From: Lachnospiraceae bacterium
Lineage (GTDB): Bacteria > Bacillota > Clostridia > Lachnospirales > Lachnospiraceae
NCBI GenBank assembly: GCA_910574185.1
Contig: CAJSZQ010000018.1
Location: forward strand, 16,819 to 80,818
Length of the DNA: 64,000 nt
Direction: 5' to 3'
Shown here: positions 19,410 to 31,000 of the stretch, piece after piece
Numbering within the stretch: the first letter of the stretch is position 1
How the letters are laid out: every line of letters begins with the position of its first letter
Notes under the pieces: generated by a model
Databases searched by the model: none
Told to the model about the DNA's origin: nothing
What the model saw: only the letters and a program-made list of their open reading frames with translations
Translations under genes and position numbers: made by a program

Positions 19410-20324
19410 TCACTGTTGGGATAGTGATTTCGACATAATATCCACGCACAATCTGTCCATTTTTTCCATCGTTTCTCTGGACGAAGCAGCTATATGCGGA
19501 GTCGTTACGATATTCCCAAGTCCAATCAGAGGGCTGTCTGATGCAGGTTCTCTTTCTAATACATCCAGGCCCGCCCCTGCAATGATTCCATTTTCCAACG
19601 CATTCTTTAATGCATTCTCATCTACAACGGCCCCTCTTGCCGTATTTATGATAATTGCCGACTTTTTCATCTTCTCAAAAGCGATTTTATCAAACATATG
19701 GTATGTGGCTTCTGTCAATGGAACATGAATACTGATGAAGTCTGCTCTCATAAGCAGCTCGTCCAGAGAAACATAGATACCTCCTAAATTTTCAAATTCA
19801 GCGTTCGGAAACATATCGTACCCCAGAATTGTCATGTGAAACCCTGCCAGATAAGCTGTAAGGGTTCTGCCAATAACTCCCGTACCCACAATACCAATTG
19901 TCTTTCCTTTTAACGAGGTCCCGGTAAGCCGCGGCCACCTCCCGCCCCGTACCATACGGTCTCCCTCCGCCACCCTGCGGGCTGCGCACAGCAGCAGGGA
20001 AAGCGCCATCTCCGCCACTGCCTCGCGATTGACTCCCGGCATATTTTTTACCTGTATTCCTCTCCTGTCGGCGCAATCCCTGTTAATATTTTCCAATCCC
20101 ACGCCATATTTCATAATTACTTTGAGGTTTTCTGCTCCCGCAAATTCTTCCTCCCCAAAGGAATCCATTCCCACAACAATCCCCTCATAATTTCTCAGAG
20201 AATCTCTGACTTTGTCAAGCTCATATAAATCAGCTTCTATTCCCTGTCTGGCAAACAGCTCTTTCACTTTTTCTCTTCCAATCCCTGAGCCGCAGGATTT
20301 AGACGTAACCAAAACCTTTTTCAT
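19410..20324 (-). CDS. D-2-hydroxyacid dehydrogenase (phosphoglycerate dehydrogenase-like)
   Basis: 304 residues. NAD-binding Rossmann loop GIVGTGVIG (residues about 144-152), then the catalytic trio of the family: Arg in NTARGAVV, Glu in LDVLEREP and His in TTPHIAASS. No ACT regulatory domain is present, so it is a short-form enzyme. It would reduce or oxidise a 2-keto/2-hydroxy acid. It follows the PTS IIA gene by 33 bp, with GGGAGGAG before its ATG, so the two are probably cotranscribed. Confidence 0.88.
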   Translation of the reverse strand: MKKVLVTSKSCGSGIGREKVKELFARQGIEADLYELDKVRDSLRNYEGIVVGMDSFGEEEFAGAENLKVIMKYGVGLENINRDCADRRGIQVKNMPGVNREAVAEMALSLLLCAARRVAEGDRMVRGGRWPRLTGTSLKGKTIGIVGTGVIGRTLTAYLAGFHMTILGYDMFPNAEFENLGGIYVSLDELLMRADFISIHVPLTEATYHMFDKIAFEKMKKSAIIINTARGAVVDENALKNALENGIIAGAGLDVLEREPASDSPLIGLGNIVTTPHIAASSRETMEKMDRLCVDIMSKSLSQQ

Positions 20325-20357
20325 ATTCTTTTCTCCTCCCAGAGCGCCATACGTTAA

Positions 20358-20801
20358 CTACCAGATTCCGTTTATCGTAAGCAATATATTTTTCACACTA
20401 TCCGCATTTAGAATATTTTCCAGCAGACATTTATTTTCCAGAATCTTTAATAAATCTCCAATCGCCTTTTCGTGAGATTCTTTATCCACCGTACCAAGAC
20501 AAACCACCAGCCTGACCGGGTCAAATTTCGCATAACCAAAGGGTACCGCATGTTTTAAAACCACCAGGCTCATACACACTTCCGACACGTTTACTCCGGA
20601 AGACGCATGTGCAAGCGCAACCTGCGGCGTTACCACTACATCCGAGGGATACTGCTTCGTATGAGCAATCATATCATTAATATATTCCCTGTGCACAGAG
20701 CCGCTCCGTACCAGAAGTTCTCCCCCTTTTGCAATTGCTTCCCCGAAATCTGCCGCCTCCACATTCACCGCAATCCGGCTGCTATCAATTAATGCCGCCA
20801 T
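20358..20801 (-). CDS. Orphan PTS EIIA, fructose/mannitol type
   Basis: 147 residues, a single PTS_EIIA type-2 domain. The phosphorylated histidine is in VALAHASSG (residue about 65). It receives phosphate from HPr. No EIIB or EIIC gene is adjacent; the only partner in the unit is a D-2-hydroxyacid dehydrogenase. It could complement a transporter encoded elsewhere, or act as a regulator. The ribosome binding site is weak (AAGAGAAG, 14 bases away), so the exact start is less certain. Confidence 0.82.
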   Translation of the reverse strand: MAALIDSSRIAVNVEAADFGEAIAKGGELLVRSGSVHREYINDMIAHTKQYPSDVVVTPQVALAHASSGVNVSEVCMSLVVLKHAVPFGYAKFDPVRLVVCLGTVDKESHEKAIGDLLKILENKCLLENILNADSVKNILLTINGIW

Positions 20802-21052
20802 AGAATATTGGCTTCTCTTATGGGTTATCCCGTATCTTTCCTTTGGAAAAAGAAAATATTCAATTTTTAAGTATTCAATTTGTTCAATTTTAATTGTGGC
20901 AATTTGGTAAGATTGTTAATTATTTATCTTATATTGATTATTAAATTCAAGTATTACTTTCATTATCTGGAAAAATATTCGATTATATTTCGATGACGCC
21001 TGCGAGCTTAACAGAAAATAAAGAATCATATTTATTTTTCAAATGCAAAACA

Positions 21053-21078
21053 AAAAAGCCCTTTTTCAAGGACTTTTT
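21053..21078 (-). terminator. Intrinsic terminator after the tRNA pair
   Basis: On the minus strand AAAAAGTCC, loop TTGAAAAA, GGGCTTTTT and a further T. It begins 5 bases beyond the 3' end of tRNA-Met and ends the tRNA transcript. Confidence 0.75.
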
Positions 21079-21082
21079 CAAG

Positions 21083-21156
21083 TAGCGGGAACTGGATTTG
21101 AACCAGCGACACCACGGGTATGAACCGTGTGCTCTAGCCAACTGAGCTATCCCGCC
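21083..21156 (-). tRNA. tRNA-Met (anticodon CAT)
   Basis: 74 nt. Acceptor GGCGGGA/TCCCGCT, D-arm TAGCTCAGTTGGC, anticodon stem CACGG/CCGTG with loop TTCATAC (anticodon CAT), T-arm GGTTCAAATCC. The acceptor starts with a near-normal pair and the sequence resembles elongator tRNA-Met rather than the lysidine-type tRNA-Ile; initiator features are absent. No CCA is encoded. Confidence 0.93.
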
Positions 21157-21223
21157 ATATTTTATTATCTTCCGTCTCTACTGGAAGATTCTCTTATATC
21201 TGCAACAGCTTACTGTTACAAAA

Positions 21224-21296
21224 TGGGACCTACAGGGCTCGAACCTGTGACCCTCTGCTTGTAAGGCAGATGCTCTCCCAGCTGAGCTAAGATCCC
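21224..21296 (-). tRNA. tRNA-Val (anticodon TAC)
   Basis: 73 nt. Acceptor GGGATCT/GGTCCC with some wobble, anticodon stem TCTGC/GCAGA with loop CTTACAA (anticodon TAC), T-loop GGTTCGAGCC. It is transcribed ahead of tRNA-Met with a 67-bp spacer; no CCA is encoded. Confidence 0.94.
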
Positions 21297-21390
21297 ACAT
21301 TCAACGGGCCGCTTCCGCAACCCGCTTTGCTATTATACTATCGAATCCATAGAAATGTCAATAGGTTTTTCACAATTTTCTACAAAATCT

Positions 21391-21531
21391 GTAACAGTTC
21401 AGCCTTTGGCTTCGCTGTTACGGAATCTGCCCATTCCAAATCGCCTGCGGCGATGGACAGATTCCCTCTTGGCCAAATTTACACATTCTCACGAACTTTG
21501 CAGCAAGTGCAAAGTTCTAGGCTGAACTGTT
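21391..21531. repeat. R3 branched palindromic element, copy 1
   Basis: About 141 bp, nearly identical to the copy at 39.24 kb. Outer arms AACAGTTCAGCC and GGCTGAACTGTT pair. Inside are two further stems: GGAATCTG...CAGATTCC (with ATCGCC TGC GGCGAT at its tip) and AACTTTGC...GCAAAGTT. The right terminal AC present in the other copy is missing and no clean target duplication is seen. It lies between tRNA-Val and the end of ackA, where it may also stop transcription. Confidence 0.85.
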
Positions 21532-21590
21532 CAGATACATCTACTCACTTGCTGAGCCGACCTTGGGAACGCGAATCAGAAATGCAAAAA

Positions 21591-22772
21591 TTACAATGAG
21601 TACGTCTTCCTTGCAACCCCAAGTTCTTCATTAGCCGGAATCACTTCTATGGTTACCGGTGAATCTTCTCTGGAAATGCATACAGTTTCATTTCCCACTG
21701 CTTTATTCTTTTCTTCATCCAGCAGGATTCCCATATGTTTCAGTTTCCGGCATATCTTCTCTCTTATAAACGCGTCGTGCTCTCCGATACCTGCCGTAAA
21801 TACCAGATGGTCCAGACCTCCAAGTTCTGCATAGTATGCGCCGATATACCGGATGATATCATTACAGAATATCTCAATCGCAAGCTTAGCCCGTTCGTTT
21901 CCGTCCTCTGCCGCTTCTTCTACCAGCCTTAAATCATTGCTGATTCCGGAAATTCCAAATAACCCGCCCTTCTTTATCAGACCATGAAGTATCTCGTCAA
22001 GCTCCATTCCCTGCTTCTGAAGAAACGGAATAATAAACGGATCTATGTCTCCGCAGCGGTTGGAATGATTGATACCTACTTGCAGCGAAATTCCAAAGCT
22101 GGTATCCACGCTCTTTCCCTCGTCGATGGCACAGAGAGAACAGCTTCCGCCTAAGTGACAGGATATGGTTTTCCCGGTTGAACCGTATTTTGATGCAACC
22201 GTATCGGACACATATTCATGAGAAGCCCCATGATAGCCCATTCTGCGGATTCCATAAGTTTCATACCATTCATAAGGGATACCGTAAATCGCCCGCTCCA
22301 CCGGAATTGTCTGGTGAAATGCCGTCTCAAAAGCCCCTACCAGCTTCGCCTCCGGTACTAACTCTTGAAATTGGCGGATTGCACTGAGATATGGCCCGTT
22401 GTGAGCCGGTGCAATGACCATATAGTCCTCCATTCCCTGAAGAACCTCCGGTGTCAGCTCATGTACGCCGTAGTGGTCCTTAGACAGAACCGTCTTAAAT
22501 CCCACACGCTCTAACTCTTTCAGATAATCAATTACCTTATGTTCTTTATCCAGCAGACAGTCAAGAAACTTCTGAATCCCGATTGTATAGGTAGGAATAC
22601 ACTGTTTCTCCAGCTCTACTTTATATCCTTCCATAGATTCATAATGGAAAATCGCACTATCTTCGCTTCCCACACGCTCAATCTTACCAGTTGCCAGTAC
22701 CTGCTCTTCTGGCATATTAAATAATTTAAACTTCAAAGACGTACTTCCTGCGTTACATACTAATACCTTCAT
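21591..22772 (-). CDS. ackA: Acetate kinase
   Basis: 393 residues, close to the usual length. The ASKHA-fold nucleotide motifs are visible: CNAGSTSLKFKLF at the start, HLGGSCSLCAI in the middle and VFTAGIGEHDAFIR towards the end. The substrate motif GYHGASHEYV is also present. It converts acetyl phosphate and ADP into acetate and ATP. The usual partner pta is not next to it in this window. A weak cre-like sequence (fwd 22812-22829) lies upstream. R3 lies downstream and R2 upstream. Confidence 0.96.
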   Translation of the reverse strand: MKVLVCNAGSTSLKFKLFNMPEEQVLATGKIERVGSEDSAIFHYESMEGYKVELEKQCIPTYTIGIQKFLDCLLDKEHKVIDYLKELERVGFKTVLSKDHYGVHELTPEVLQGMEDYMVIAPAHNGPYLSAIRQFQELVPEAKLVGAFETAFHQTIPVERAIYGIPYEWYETYGIRRMGYHGASHEYVSDTVASKYGSTGKTISCHLGGSCSLCAIDEGKSVDTSFGISLQVGINHSNRCGDIDPFIIPFLQKQGMELDEILHGLIKKGGLFGISGISNDLRLVEEAAEDGNERAKLAIEIFCNDIIRYIGAYYAELGGLDHLVFTAGIGEHDAFIREKICRKLKHMGILLDEEKNKAVGNETVCISREDSPVTIEVIPANEELGVARKTYSL

Positions 22773-22865
22773 AGAATCCTCCTAAATTTTCTGCTATACA
22801 CAATATACCACATAAAACGATTTCCGCATACTTTTTTCTTATATACAATTTATGTTGATTAAAAT

Positions 22866-22967
22866 GTACTGTTCACATGTCGCCTGCCGGACGCGGATTG
22901 AATTGTCTGCTTAGAGACATGCTCCTGATTCAATCCGCTGTTTGCCAAATAACCTGTGAAATGTAAT
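22866..22967. repeat. R2 palindromic element, short derivative 2
   Basis: About 102 bp between ackA and gdhA. The left arm reads TGTTCACATGTCGCCTGCCGG, then GACGCGGATTGAATTG; the right arm reads CTGATTCAATCCGCTGTTTGCC. It keeps the inner TCTGCTTAGAGACATGC of the long copies on one side only, so it is a different internal deletion from the 6.7-kb copy. AT-rich flanks make the target duplication ambiguous. Confidence 0.75.
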
Positions 22968-23017
22968 AAAATGAATTTTATGTACCGGAATGCCCGCAGA
23001 CAATAAAAAAATCTGTC

Positions 23018-23061
23018 AAAAAGGAGATACACAATACTACGGTATTGCGAATCTCCTTTTA
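23018..23061 (-). terminator. Intrinsic terminator of gdhA
   Basis: Minus strand: AAAAGGAGAT-TCGCAATAC, loop CGTA, GTATTGTGT-ATCTCCTTTTT. The stem has about 16 pairs and starts 28 bases beyond the gdhA stop codon. Confidence 0.85.
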
Positions 23062-23088
23062 AATATCTATGCTCGAAAGAAAGAATCT

Positions 23089-24435
<1,347 letters not shown>

Positions 24436-24801
24436 CTAAATAAATAATTATCTCTCTGGTATACAATCTCTGCCAGAGACAGTCTTCTTTATATTCCAGA
24501 GTATCAGAAAGGCAGACGAAAATACATCTTCCCACCCGACGTCTTTGTTCTTTATCATATTAAATTAAAAACAATCAAAAAACAAGTGTTAATTTCGCTC
24601 TTTTTTAATTTTTTTTGCAATTTTATTATATATTTCTTGCATAAAATAATATTACAATCAATATATTTGACTAATCTTATCCTACCACTGCACATATTAA
24701 CGAAACCAAAGTTATTCTTTTGAAAATCTTTGTGAATTATGACAAATTTTAAAATTATACAAATGTAATCCTTGCTACGGTTTAACAGACATTTCAATAT
24801 A

Positions 24802-24861
24802 AGACAGAAAAAGGGTCTTAGAACGCCTGTCTATACGTTCAAATCCCTTTCTCTGTCTTAT
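24802..24861 (-). terminator. Hairpin after the TRAP operon
   Basis: Minus strand stem GACAGAGAAAGGG / CCCTTTTTCTGTC around a loop of about 30 bases, 20 bases after the dctP stop. The downstream T-run is poor, so efficiency is uncertain. Confidence 0.6.
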
Positions 24862-24882
24862 TATAAATTTCTCATCCGTTAA

Positions 24883-25896
24883 CTATTTTTCCTCTGCAAT
24901 CGCCGTATAAGCTTCAAACAGCTTCTCGCCACACTGCTCTCTCACACTGTCCCACACTGGCTGTGAAAGCTTTTTCATCTCCTCAAATTCTTCTTCAGAA
25001 GGCGTAATAATCTTCATTCCTTCTTTCTCCAGGAAGGTCCTTGCCTCCTCCTTCTTCTGGTCAGAAATCTCATAGGAATCCTGCTGGGCCTTCGTCGCCG
25101 CCTGTCGTATAATTTCCTGCTGCTCGTCAGAAAGCTTATTCATAAATACGTCGCTTACAATCAGTGTAACCAAATCCGGAACTGCATTGGTCTCAATCAA
25201 ATTCTGCTGCTGCTCATACAGCTTCGCTGTAACAATCAGCGCGTAGGCATTTTCCTGTGCGTCAATCGTTCCCTGCTGAAGTCCGATATATACCTCAGAA
25301 AACGTCATAGGCGTAGGATTAGCCCCAACGCCTTTCCAGTACTGGATATGGTATTTATTTTCCATAACGCGAATCTTCTGTCCCTTGATGGAATCAATAC
25401 CCGAATAATTACCGTTCATAGTCATAACCCGGAATCCCTGGTCTGTAATCCCCAGAAGCTGATATCCCGCGTCCTGATAAATATCGCGGAAATTCTGCAT
25501 CAATTCATCATCGCCTAAGTTTTCTCGAACCGTCTCAATATCCGTATAACAGCAGGGCGTATCAAATACACAGAGCTCCGGCATATAACTCACCTGCGGC
25601 GAAGGCGACTGTACAACAAAGGGAATGTCTCCATCCTTACAGGTCTCCATCAGCTCCGTATCCGTACCAAGCGTGCTGTCTGTGTAAACCTGTATCCGCA
25701 TCTCGCCGTCGCTCATCTCATAAACATAATCTGCAAATCTCTGGGCAAATGTATTCGTAACCGTCTCACCGGAACTACAAGTAGCAAGAGGCCATGCGTA
25801 GGTCTGTCCCCCATCCTTATTGCCGCACGCTGTTCCAAGCATACACGCACACAGTAACACAGCAATAAAACTCAACCGTTTTATTCTATTTTTCAT
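24883..25896 (-). CDS. TRAP transporter substrate-binding lipoprotein (DctP family)
   Basis: About 337 residues. A lipoprotein signal (MKNRIKRLSF..., lipobox LGTAC with Cys24) is followed by a DctP-type domain. The region KGQKIRVMENKYHIQYWKGVG carries the family's conserved Arg that binds the substrate carboxylate, and QQGTIDAQENAY is also typical. It delivers an organic acid to the DctQM membrane proteins, with uptake driven by an ion gradient. ATG at 25896 is preferred over the one two codons upstream. Last gene of the dctQ-dctM-dctP operon; the acid is not predictable. Confidence 0.92.
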   Translation of the reverse strand: MKNRIKRLSFIAVLLCACMLGTACGNKDGGQTYAWPLATCSSGETVTNTFAQRFADYVYEMSDGEMRIQVYTDSTLGTDTELMETCKDGDIPFVVQSPSPQVSYMPELCVFDTPCCYTDIETVRENLGDDELMQNFRDIYQDAGYQLLGITDQGFRVMTMNGNYSGIDSIKGQKIRVMENKYHIQYWKGVGANPTPMTFSEVYIGLQQGTIDAQENAYALIVTAKLYEQQQNLIETNAVPDLVTLIVSDVFMNKLSDEQQEIIRQAATKAQQDSYEISDQKKEEARTFLEKEGMKIITPSEEEFEEMKKLSQPVWDSVREQCGEKLFEAYTAIAEEK

Positions 25897-25920
25897 TATC
25901 ATGAGCCCTCCATCCTATCA

Positions 25921-27210
25921 TCAAATCAATACCAGGCTGATTGCCGGGATAAATGTAATCAAAAGCAGCGCAATCAAAAACATTACGATTAAAGGCATTG
26001 CCTTCTTCGCTATCTGCATTACCGGTATTCCCGTCATGGAACTTGCCGCAAACAGATTTACTCCAATTGGCGGCGTCACATATCCGATTGCCAGATTTAC
26101 CACCATCATAACGCCAAAATGGATTCCCGTCATGCCAAATCCCTTTACAATTGGCAAAAGAATCGGCGTCAAAATCAGGATTGCCGGGGTGGTATCCATA
26201 AACATTCCCACAATCAAAAGGAAAAGATTAATTACAATCAGTACCAGAATCTTATTGGTAAAGTTCTCTAATATCCATCCGCTAACCGTCTGCGGAACCT
26301 GCATTAAAGTCAGCACTCTTGAAAATGCAATGGCCGCCGCCATGATAAACAGAATCGGCGCATAACTTCCCACTGCTTCTACAAGAAACTTGTGACAGTC
26401 CTTAAACTGAATCTCTTTATAAACAAACAGTCCAATGAGCAGCGCATAAAATACAGAAATAACCGCCGCCTCAGTAGGAGAAGCAATACCACTGTAAATA
26501 CTGCCCAGAATTATCACCGGTGACAATACAGCAAAAAAACTCTCTCTTAATACTGACACAAAACCTTTGCCATGAAGTTCATCAATAAATTCTCCAATTT
26601 TTTCTTTATCTTCACCATTCACTTTACAGTAGTATATCGCATAAGCCATCAGAAGCAGGGCAACCAGAATTCCCGGCACGATACCAGCCGTAAACAAATC
26701 GCTCACCGATTCCCCGGACGCCAGTCCGTACATGATAAATGGAATACTTGGCGGAATAATAACCCCCAAACTTCCCGCAACAGCTATCAGCGATACACAG
26801 AATTTCTTATCATACCCAAGTCCTAAGAGAATCGGAAGGGTCATACTTCCCACAGCCGCAACCGTCGCAATACCAGACCCAGAAATTGCTCCGTAAAACA
26901 GACAGGTAACCACTACTGCACAGGGAAGGCCCGCGGTCCTTTTGCCAATCATAAAAGCAAACAAATCAAATAAACGTTTGGAAATACCGCCCTTTGCCAT
27001 CAGGATTCCCGACAGGATAAACATTGGAACCGCAAGCATAGGGAAACTATTCAGGGCGTTAAACATCGCCCGGACAATATATGTAGCGCTTGCTGTAAAA
27101 GACTCGTCAAACGCACTGGGAAGCACACAGGCAATCCCCAAAGACATAGAAATTGGAATCGCAAGCAGCAGACACAGACAAAAAACAAACATTACAACGG
27201 CAGCTGACAT
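25921..27210 (-). CDS. TRAP transporter large permease (DctM family)
   Basis: 429 residues with about 11-12 hydrophobic segments filling the whole protein and typical DctM stretches (ILSGILMAKGGISKRLFDL, PPSIPFIMYGL, VNLAIGYVTPPIGVNLF). It is the ion-coupled translocation subunit. It lies between dctQ (70-bp gap) and dctP (18-bp gap) on the same strand. Confidence 0.95.
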   Translation of the reverse strand: MSAAVVMFVFCLCLLLAIPISMSLGIACVLPSAFDESFTASATYIVRAMFNALNSFPMLAVPMFILSGILMAKGGISKRLFDLFAFMIGKRTAGLPCAVVVTCLFYGAISGSGIATVAAVGSMTLPILLGLGYDKKFCVSLIAVAGSLGVIIPPSIPFIMYGLASGESVSDLFTAGIVPGILVALLLMAYAIYYCKVNGEDKEKIGEFIDELHGKGFVSVLRESFFAVLSPVIILGSIYSGIASPTEAAVISVFYALLIGLFVYKEIQFKDCHKFLVEAVGSYAPILFIMAAAIAFSRVLTLMQVPQTVSGWILENFTNKILVLIVINLFLLIVGMFMDTTPAILILTPILLPIVKGFGMTGIHFGVMMVVNLAIGYVTPPIGVNLFAASSMTGIPVMQIAKKAMPLIVMFLIALLLITFIPAISLVLI

Positions 27211-27280
27211 CTGTTTCTCACCTTCCTTTCTACTGTAATCCTTTTTGTATTAATATCAACCATTGCCATACTAGCTGACA

Positions 27281-27829
27281 TTATTCTTCACCTACCCTTC
27301 CATCAACGTGATTCGGCGCGTCTCTCCAGGGCACCGGCTCTTTTCCCATATACTGTCTCACATGCTTCAAAAACTTCTGGATGATACGGAACTCACATAT
27401 CACAAAGCCGAAAAGCGTAATACTCTGTACCGTCCACATAGGGATTCCGCAGGCCGGACTGGTCGCCTGGCTGACATACGCAGAATGCACATAGCGGTAA
27501 GCAAATGGCAGCAGATAAGCAAACAAGATAAATTCCACCACATTTACAAAGGTCTTAAATATGATTTTAATCTTGCCGTCCCCAATCTTCTCAAATAAAT
27601 CAATAAATTGCTCAATTTTAATATCCGCACTGTTTTTAACACAGAAACTGATGCTCAGGAAACCTGTCCAAATAAAGCAAAAACGTGTAATTTCTTCCGA
27701 CCACGACAGTGAATTCCCAAGTGCGTACCTTGCAGTTACCTGGATTCCCATAATCATCATCATGACAAACAGAAGTACTGCAAGGACTGTTTCTTCAAAG
27801 TAATTGTTCAGCCACTTGATAACTTTCAT
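27281..27829 (-). CDS. TRAP transporter small permease (DctQ family)
   Basis: 182 residues with four predicted membrane helices (about 15-35, 45-65, 90-110, 130-150) and the family motif SWSEEITRFCFIWTGFL. First gene of the TRAP operon; AAGGAGG precedes ATG at 27829. A good promoter lies about 50-75 bases upstream. Confidence 0.94.
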   Translation of the reverse strand: MKVIKWLNNYFEETVLAVLLFVMMMIMGIQVTARYALGNSLSWSEEITRFCFIWTGFLSISFCVKNSADIKIEQFIDLFEKIGDGKIKIIFKTFVNVVEFILFAYLLPFAYRYVHSAYVSQATSPACGIPMWTVQSITLFGFVICEFRIIQKFLKHVRQYMGKEPVPWRDAPNHVDGRVGEE

Positions 27830-27875
27830 CCCTTTTCCTCCTTAAATGTTCCCGTTAATAATTTCACACCCTACT

Positions 27876-27904
27876 ATTCTAACTGATAAATGCATAATTT
27901 TCAA
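27876..27904 (-). promoter_or_regulatory. Promoter of the TRAP operon
   Basis: Minus strand TTGAAA (27899-27904), 17-base spacer, TAGAAT (27876-27881), 47 bases ahead of the dctQ ATG. Confidence 0.6.
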
Positions 27905-27977
27905 TAAATTTCCTTTTTTTTCATGTACATTATCTATAGACTTTTTTCCCTCAATTCATTCTTTTTTTCAATAAATA

Positions 27978-28008
27978 AAGTCTCTGAACAGATGATATCC
28001 AGAGACTT
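27978..28008. terminator. Terminator after purL
   Basis: Stem AAGTCTCTG/CAGAGACTT with a 13-base loop, 80-110 bases past the purL stop. Moderate T-richness follows on the minus strand. Confidence 0.65.
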
Positions 28009-28088
28009 TGTTATATTTTTATTCAATTCAAATCATCATTCCTGCCGCCATCTAAATATTCGTTATCATAGACAGGATTATTTATCTG

Positions 28089-31000
28089 CTATTTGAAGTA
28101 TTCCACGCCGGATTCAAAAATCTTTAAATCCTGCTCTCCATAGATATTTATCGCCACAGAACGTCCCCGCCTCTCAGAATGCGCCATCTTGCCGAACACC
28201 CGGCCATCCGGGCTGGTGATTCCTTCGATGGAACAGTAAGAGCCGTTGATATTCCATTCCTCATCCATACTGATATTCCCGTCCGGATCACAGTACTGGG
28301 TCGCCACCTGTCCATTAACAAGAAGGTTAGCCAGGCATTTTTCGTTTGCCACAAAACGGCCTTCCCCATGGGATGCCGGATTAACATACACACCGCCGAG
28401 TCTGGCCTTCTGAAGCCATGGAGACTTATTGGTCACCACCTTGGTATATACCATTTTGGAAATATGGCGTCCAATTGTGTTATACGTCAGCGTTGGGGAA
28501 TCTGCATCCTGCCCGGTCACTGTGCCGTTCGGCACCAATCCGAGCTTAACCAGAGCCTGAAATCCGTTGCAGATTCCAAGCGCCAGACCATCCCTCTCAT
28601 TCAGGAGCTTCTCTACCGCTTCCCGAAGCTTCACATTTTGGAAAGCTGTCGCAAAGAACTTGGCTGAACCATCCGGCTCATCTCCGGCGCTGAATCCTCC
28701 TGGGAACATAATAATCTGTGCCTCGCCGATTGCCTTTTCAAAAACCTCTACCGATTCTCTGATATCTGCCGCATTCCTGTTGCAGAATACCTTCGTAACC
28801 ACCTTTGCCCCGGCGCGTTCAAAGGCTCTGGCGCTGTCATACTCACAGTTTGTACCTGGAAATACCGGAACAAATACGGTAGGCTTCGCAATCTTATGCT
28901 TGCAGATATGCACTCTGGAAGCATGGAAGCATCCGTCTTCTCTAAGTTCTCCATCCTCGGATTTTCCCGCTGCAAAAAAGGCTGTCGCGCCATCCTGGCT
29001 GCCGGAATCCGTCTTGAATACTTTCTCTAACGGTTCTTTCCATGCATCCACCGCATCACCTGTCTCAATTATCGTATTGCCATAGGTAAACAGTCCATTG
29101 TCCGTCACTTCACCGATAACAGTATAAGTAATGCTAAGTTCTCCCACATGTTCCGCCGGAACCTCTGCAATCAAATCACCGAATGCCGGCGCAAACAGCT
29201 CTCTCGAATCCATATGATGCTCAATCTTTACTCCCATTCCGTTTCCGAAAGCCATCTTGCTGACTGCTGCAATCACGCCATGGCGGTCCGGCACATAAGC
29301 AGAGATAATCTTCCCATTTTGTATATCATCCGAAAATTTCCCATACTGCTCCATTACCTTCTCATATACCGGAAGGTCATTCTCATCTGTCGGAATGCGG
29401 AGCCATACCAACTTGCTGCCTGCTCTTTTCAGCTCCGGTGTAATGATGTCTCTCTCCTTCGCCACATCCACTGCAAAGGATACCAGTGTCGGCGGCACGT
29501 CAATATCCTCGAAAGTTCCCGACATACTATCCTTGCCTCCAATCGACGGCAGTCCGAATCCCAGCTGAGCGCTGTAAGCGCCTAAAAGCGCCGTAAACGG
29601 ATGGCTCCACCGATGCGGGTCTTCTGTCATGCGGCGGAAGTATTCCTGGAAGGTGAAGCGAATCTTCCGGTAATCGCCGCCAGCGGCTACAATCTTAGCC
29701 ACAGATTCCGTCACCGCATAGGCCGCGCCATGATATGGACTCCAGCTTGACAAATACGGATCAAATCCATAGCTCATCATGGTAACTGTATCACAGTCTC
29801 CCTTTAACACCGGAAGCTTAGCAACCATTGCCTGGGTCTCCGTAAGCTGATATTTCCCTCCATGAGGCATAAAGACAGAACCCGCTCCGATGGAGCCGTC
29901 AAACATCTCCACCAAACCTTTCTGAGAGCATACATTCAAGTCCCTCAATGTATCCAGCCACTTCTCTTTCACATCTGGTACTTCCACCTGTTTAATCAAA
30001 ATGCTGTCCGCTCTGTTCGGAATATCTACCGCAACTTTTGTCTCCTGGCGGGCGCCGTTTGTATCAAGGAATGCCCGGGACAGATTCACGATTTCTCTGC
30101 CTCTCCAGGAAAGCACCAGCCTTGGACTCTCTGTAACAACGGCAACCGAGACAGCCTCAAGATTCTCTTCTGCAGCATATCCCATAAATTCTTCCACATC
30201 CTTCGGATCAATGACAACCGCCATACGCTCCTGAGACTCTGAAATTGCAATCTCGGTTCCGTCAAGACCCGCATATTTCTTCGGAACCTTGTCCAAATCG
30301 ACCCGCAAACCGTCCGCCAGCTCGCCAATCGCAACAGATACGCCTCCGGCGCCGAAATCATTACATTTCTTAATCAGTCTGCTGACCTCTTCTCTGCGGA
30401 ACAGGCGCTGAATCTTACGCTCAGTAGGCGGATTCCCTTTCTGGACTTCCGCGCCGCAGGTCTTGGTAGACTCCTCCGTATGAACTTTAGAAGAGCCGGT
30501 CGCGCCGCCGCAGCCGTCACGTCCCGTTCGCCCGCCAAGTAAAATAATGACGTCTCCAGGGTCGGAAGTCTCCCGTATCACTGCACGCCTGGGCGCCGCG
30601 CCCATAACCGCGCCAATCTCCATACGCTTCGCCACATAATCAGGATGGTAAATCTCCTTTACCATTCCGGTTGCAAGTCCAATCTGATTACCGTAAGAAC
30701 TGTAACCATGAGCCGCCTCACGCACCAGCTTCTTTTGAGGAAGCTTGCCCTTTAATGTCTCCTTCACAGACCTGGTTGGGTCTGCCGCTCCGGTTACACG
30801 CATTGCCTGATATACATAAGTACGGCCTGATAAGGGGTCGCGAATCGCACCGCCAAGACAAGTTGCCGCACCGCCAAAAGGCTCAATCTCTGTAGGATGG
30901 TTATGGGTCTCATTCTTAAAATTCACCAGCCACTCTTCTTCCGCGCCGTCCACAGTCACCGGAACCACAATACTGCATGCATTAATCTCGTCAGATTCTT

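Noticed and set aside
21327..21599. Open frame across R3 (also at 39166-39423) giving the same peptide twice
   Set aside because: The shared peptide is a product of the repeat sequence; no start signals, and the structure explains conservation better than coding.
22812..22829. CcpA cre site upstream of ackA
   Set aside because: The GGAAATCGTTTTA core is suggestive but matches the consensus only in part, and no promoter could be placed relative to it, so it is not listed as a feature.
24555..24797. Minus-strand open frame of 80 residues between gdhA and the TRAP operon
   Set aside because: AT-rich, no ribosome site, composition of intergenic DNA.
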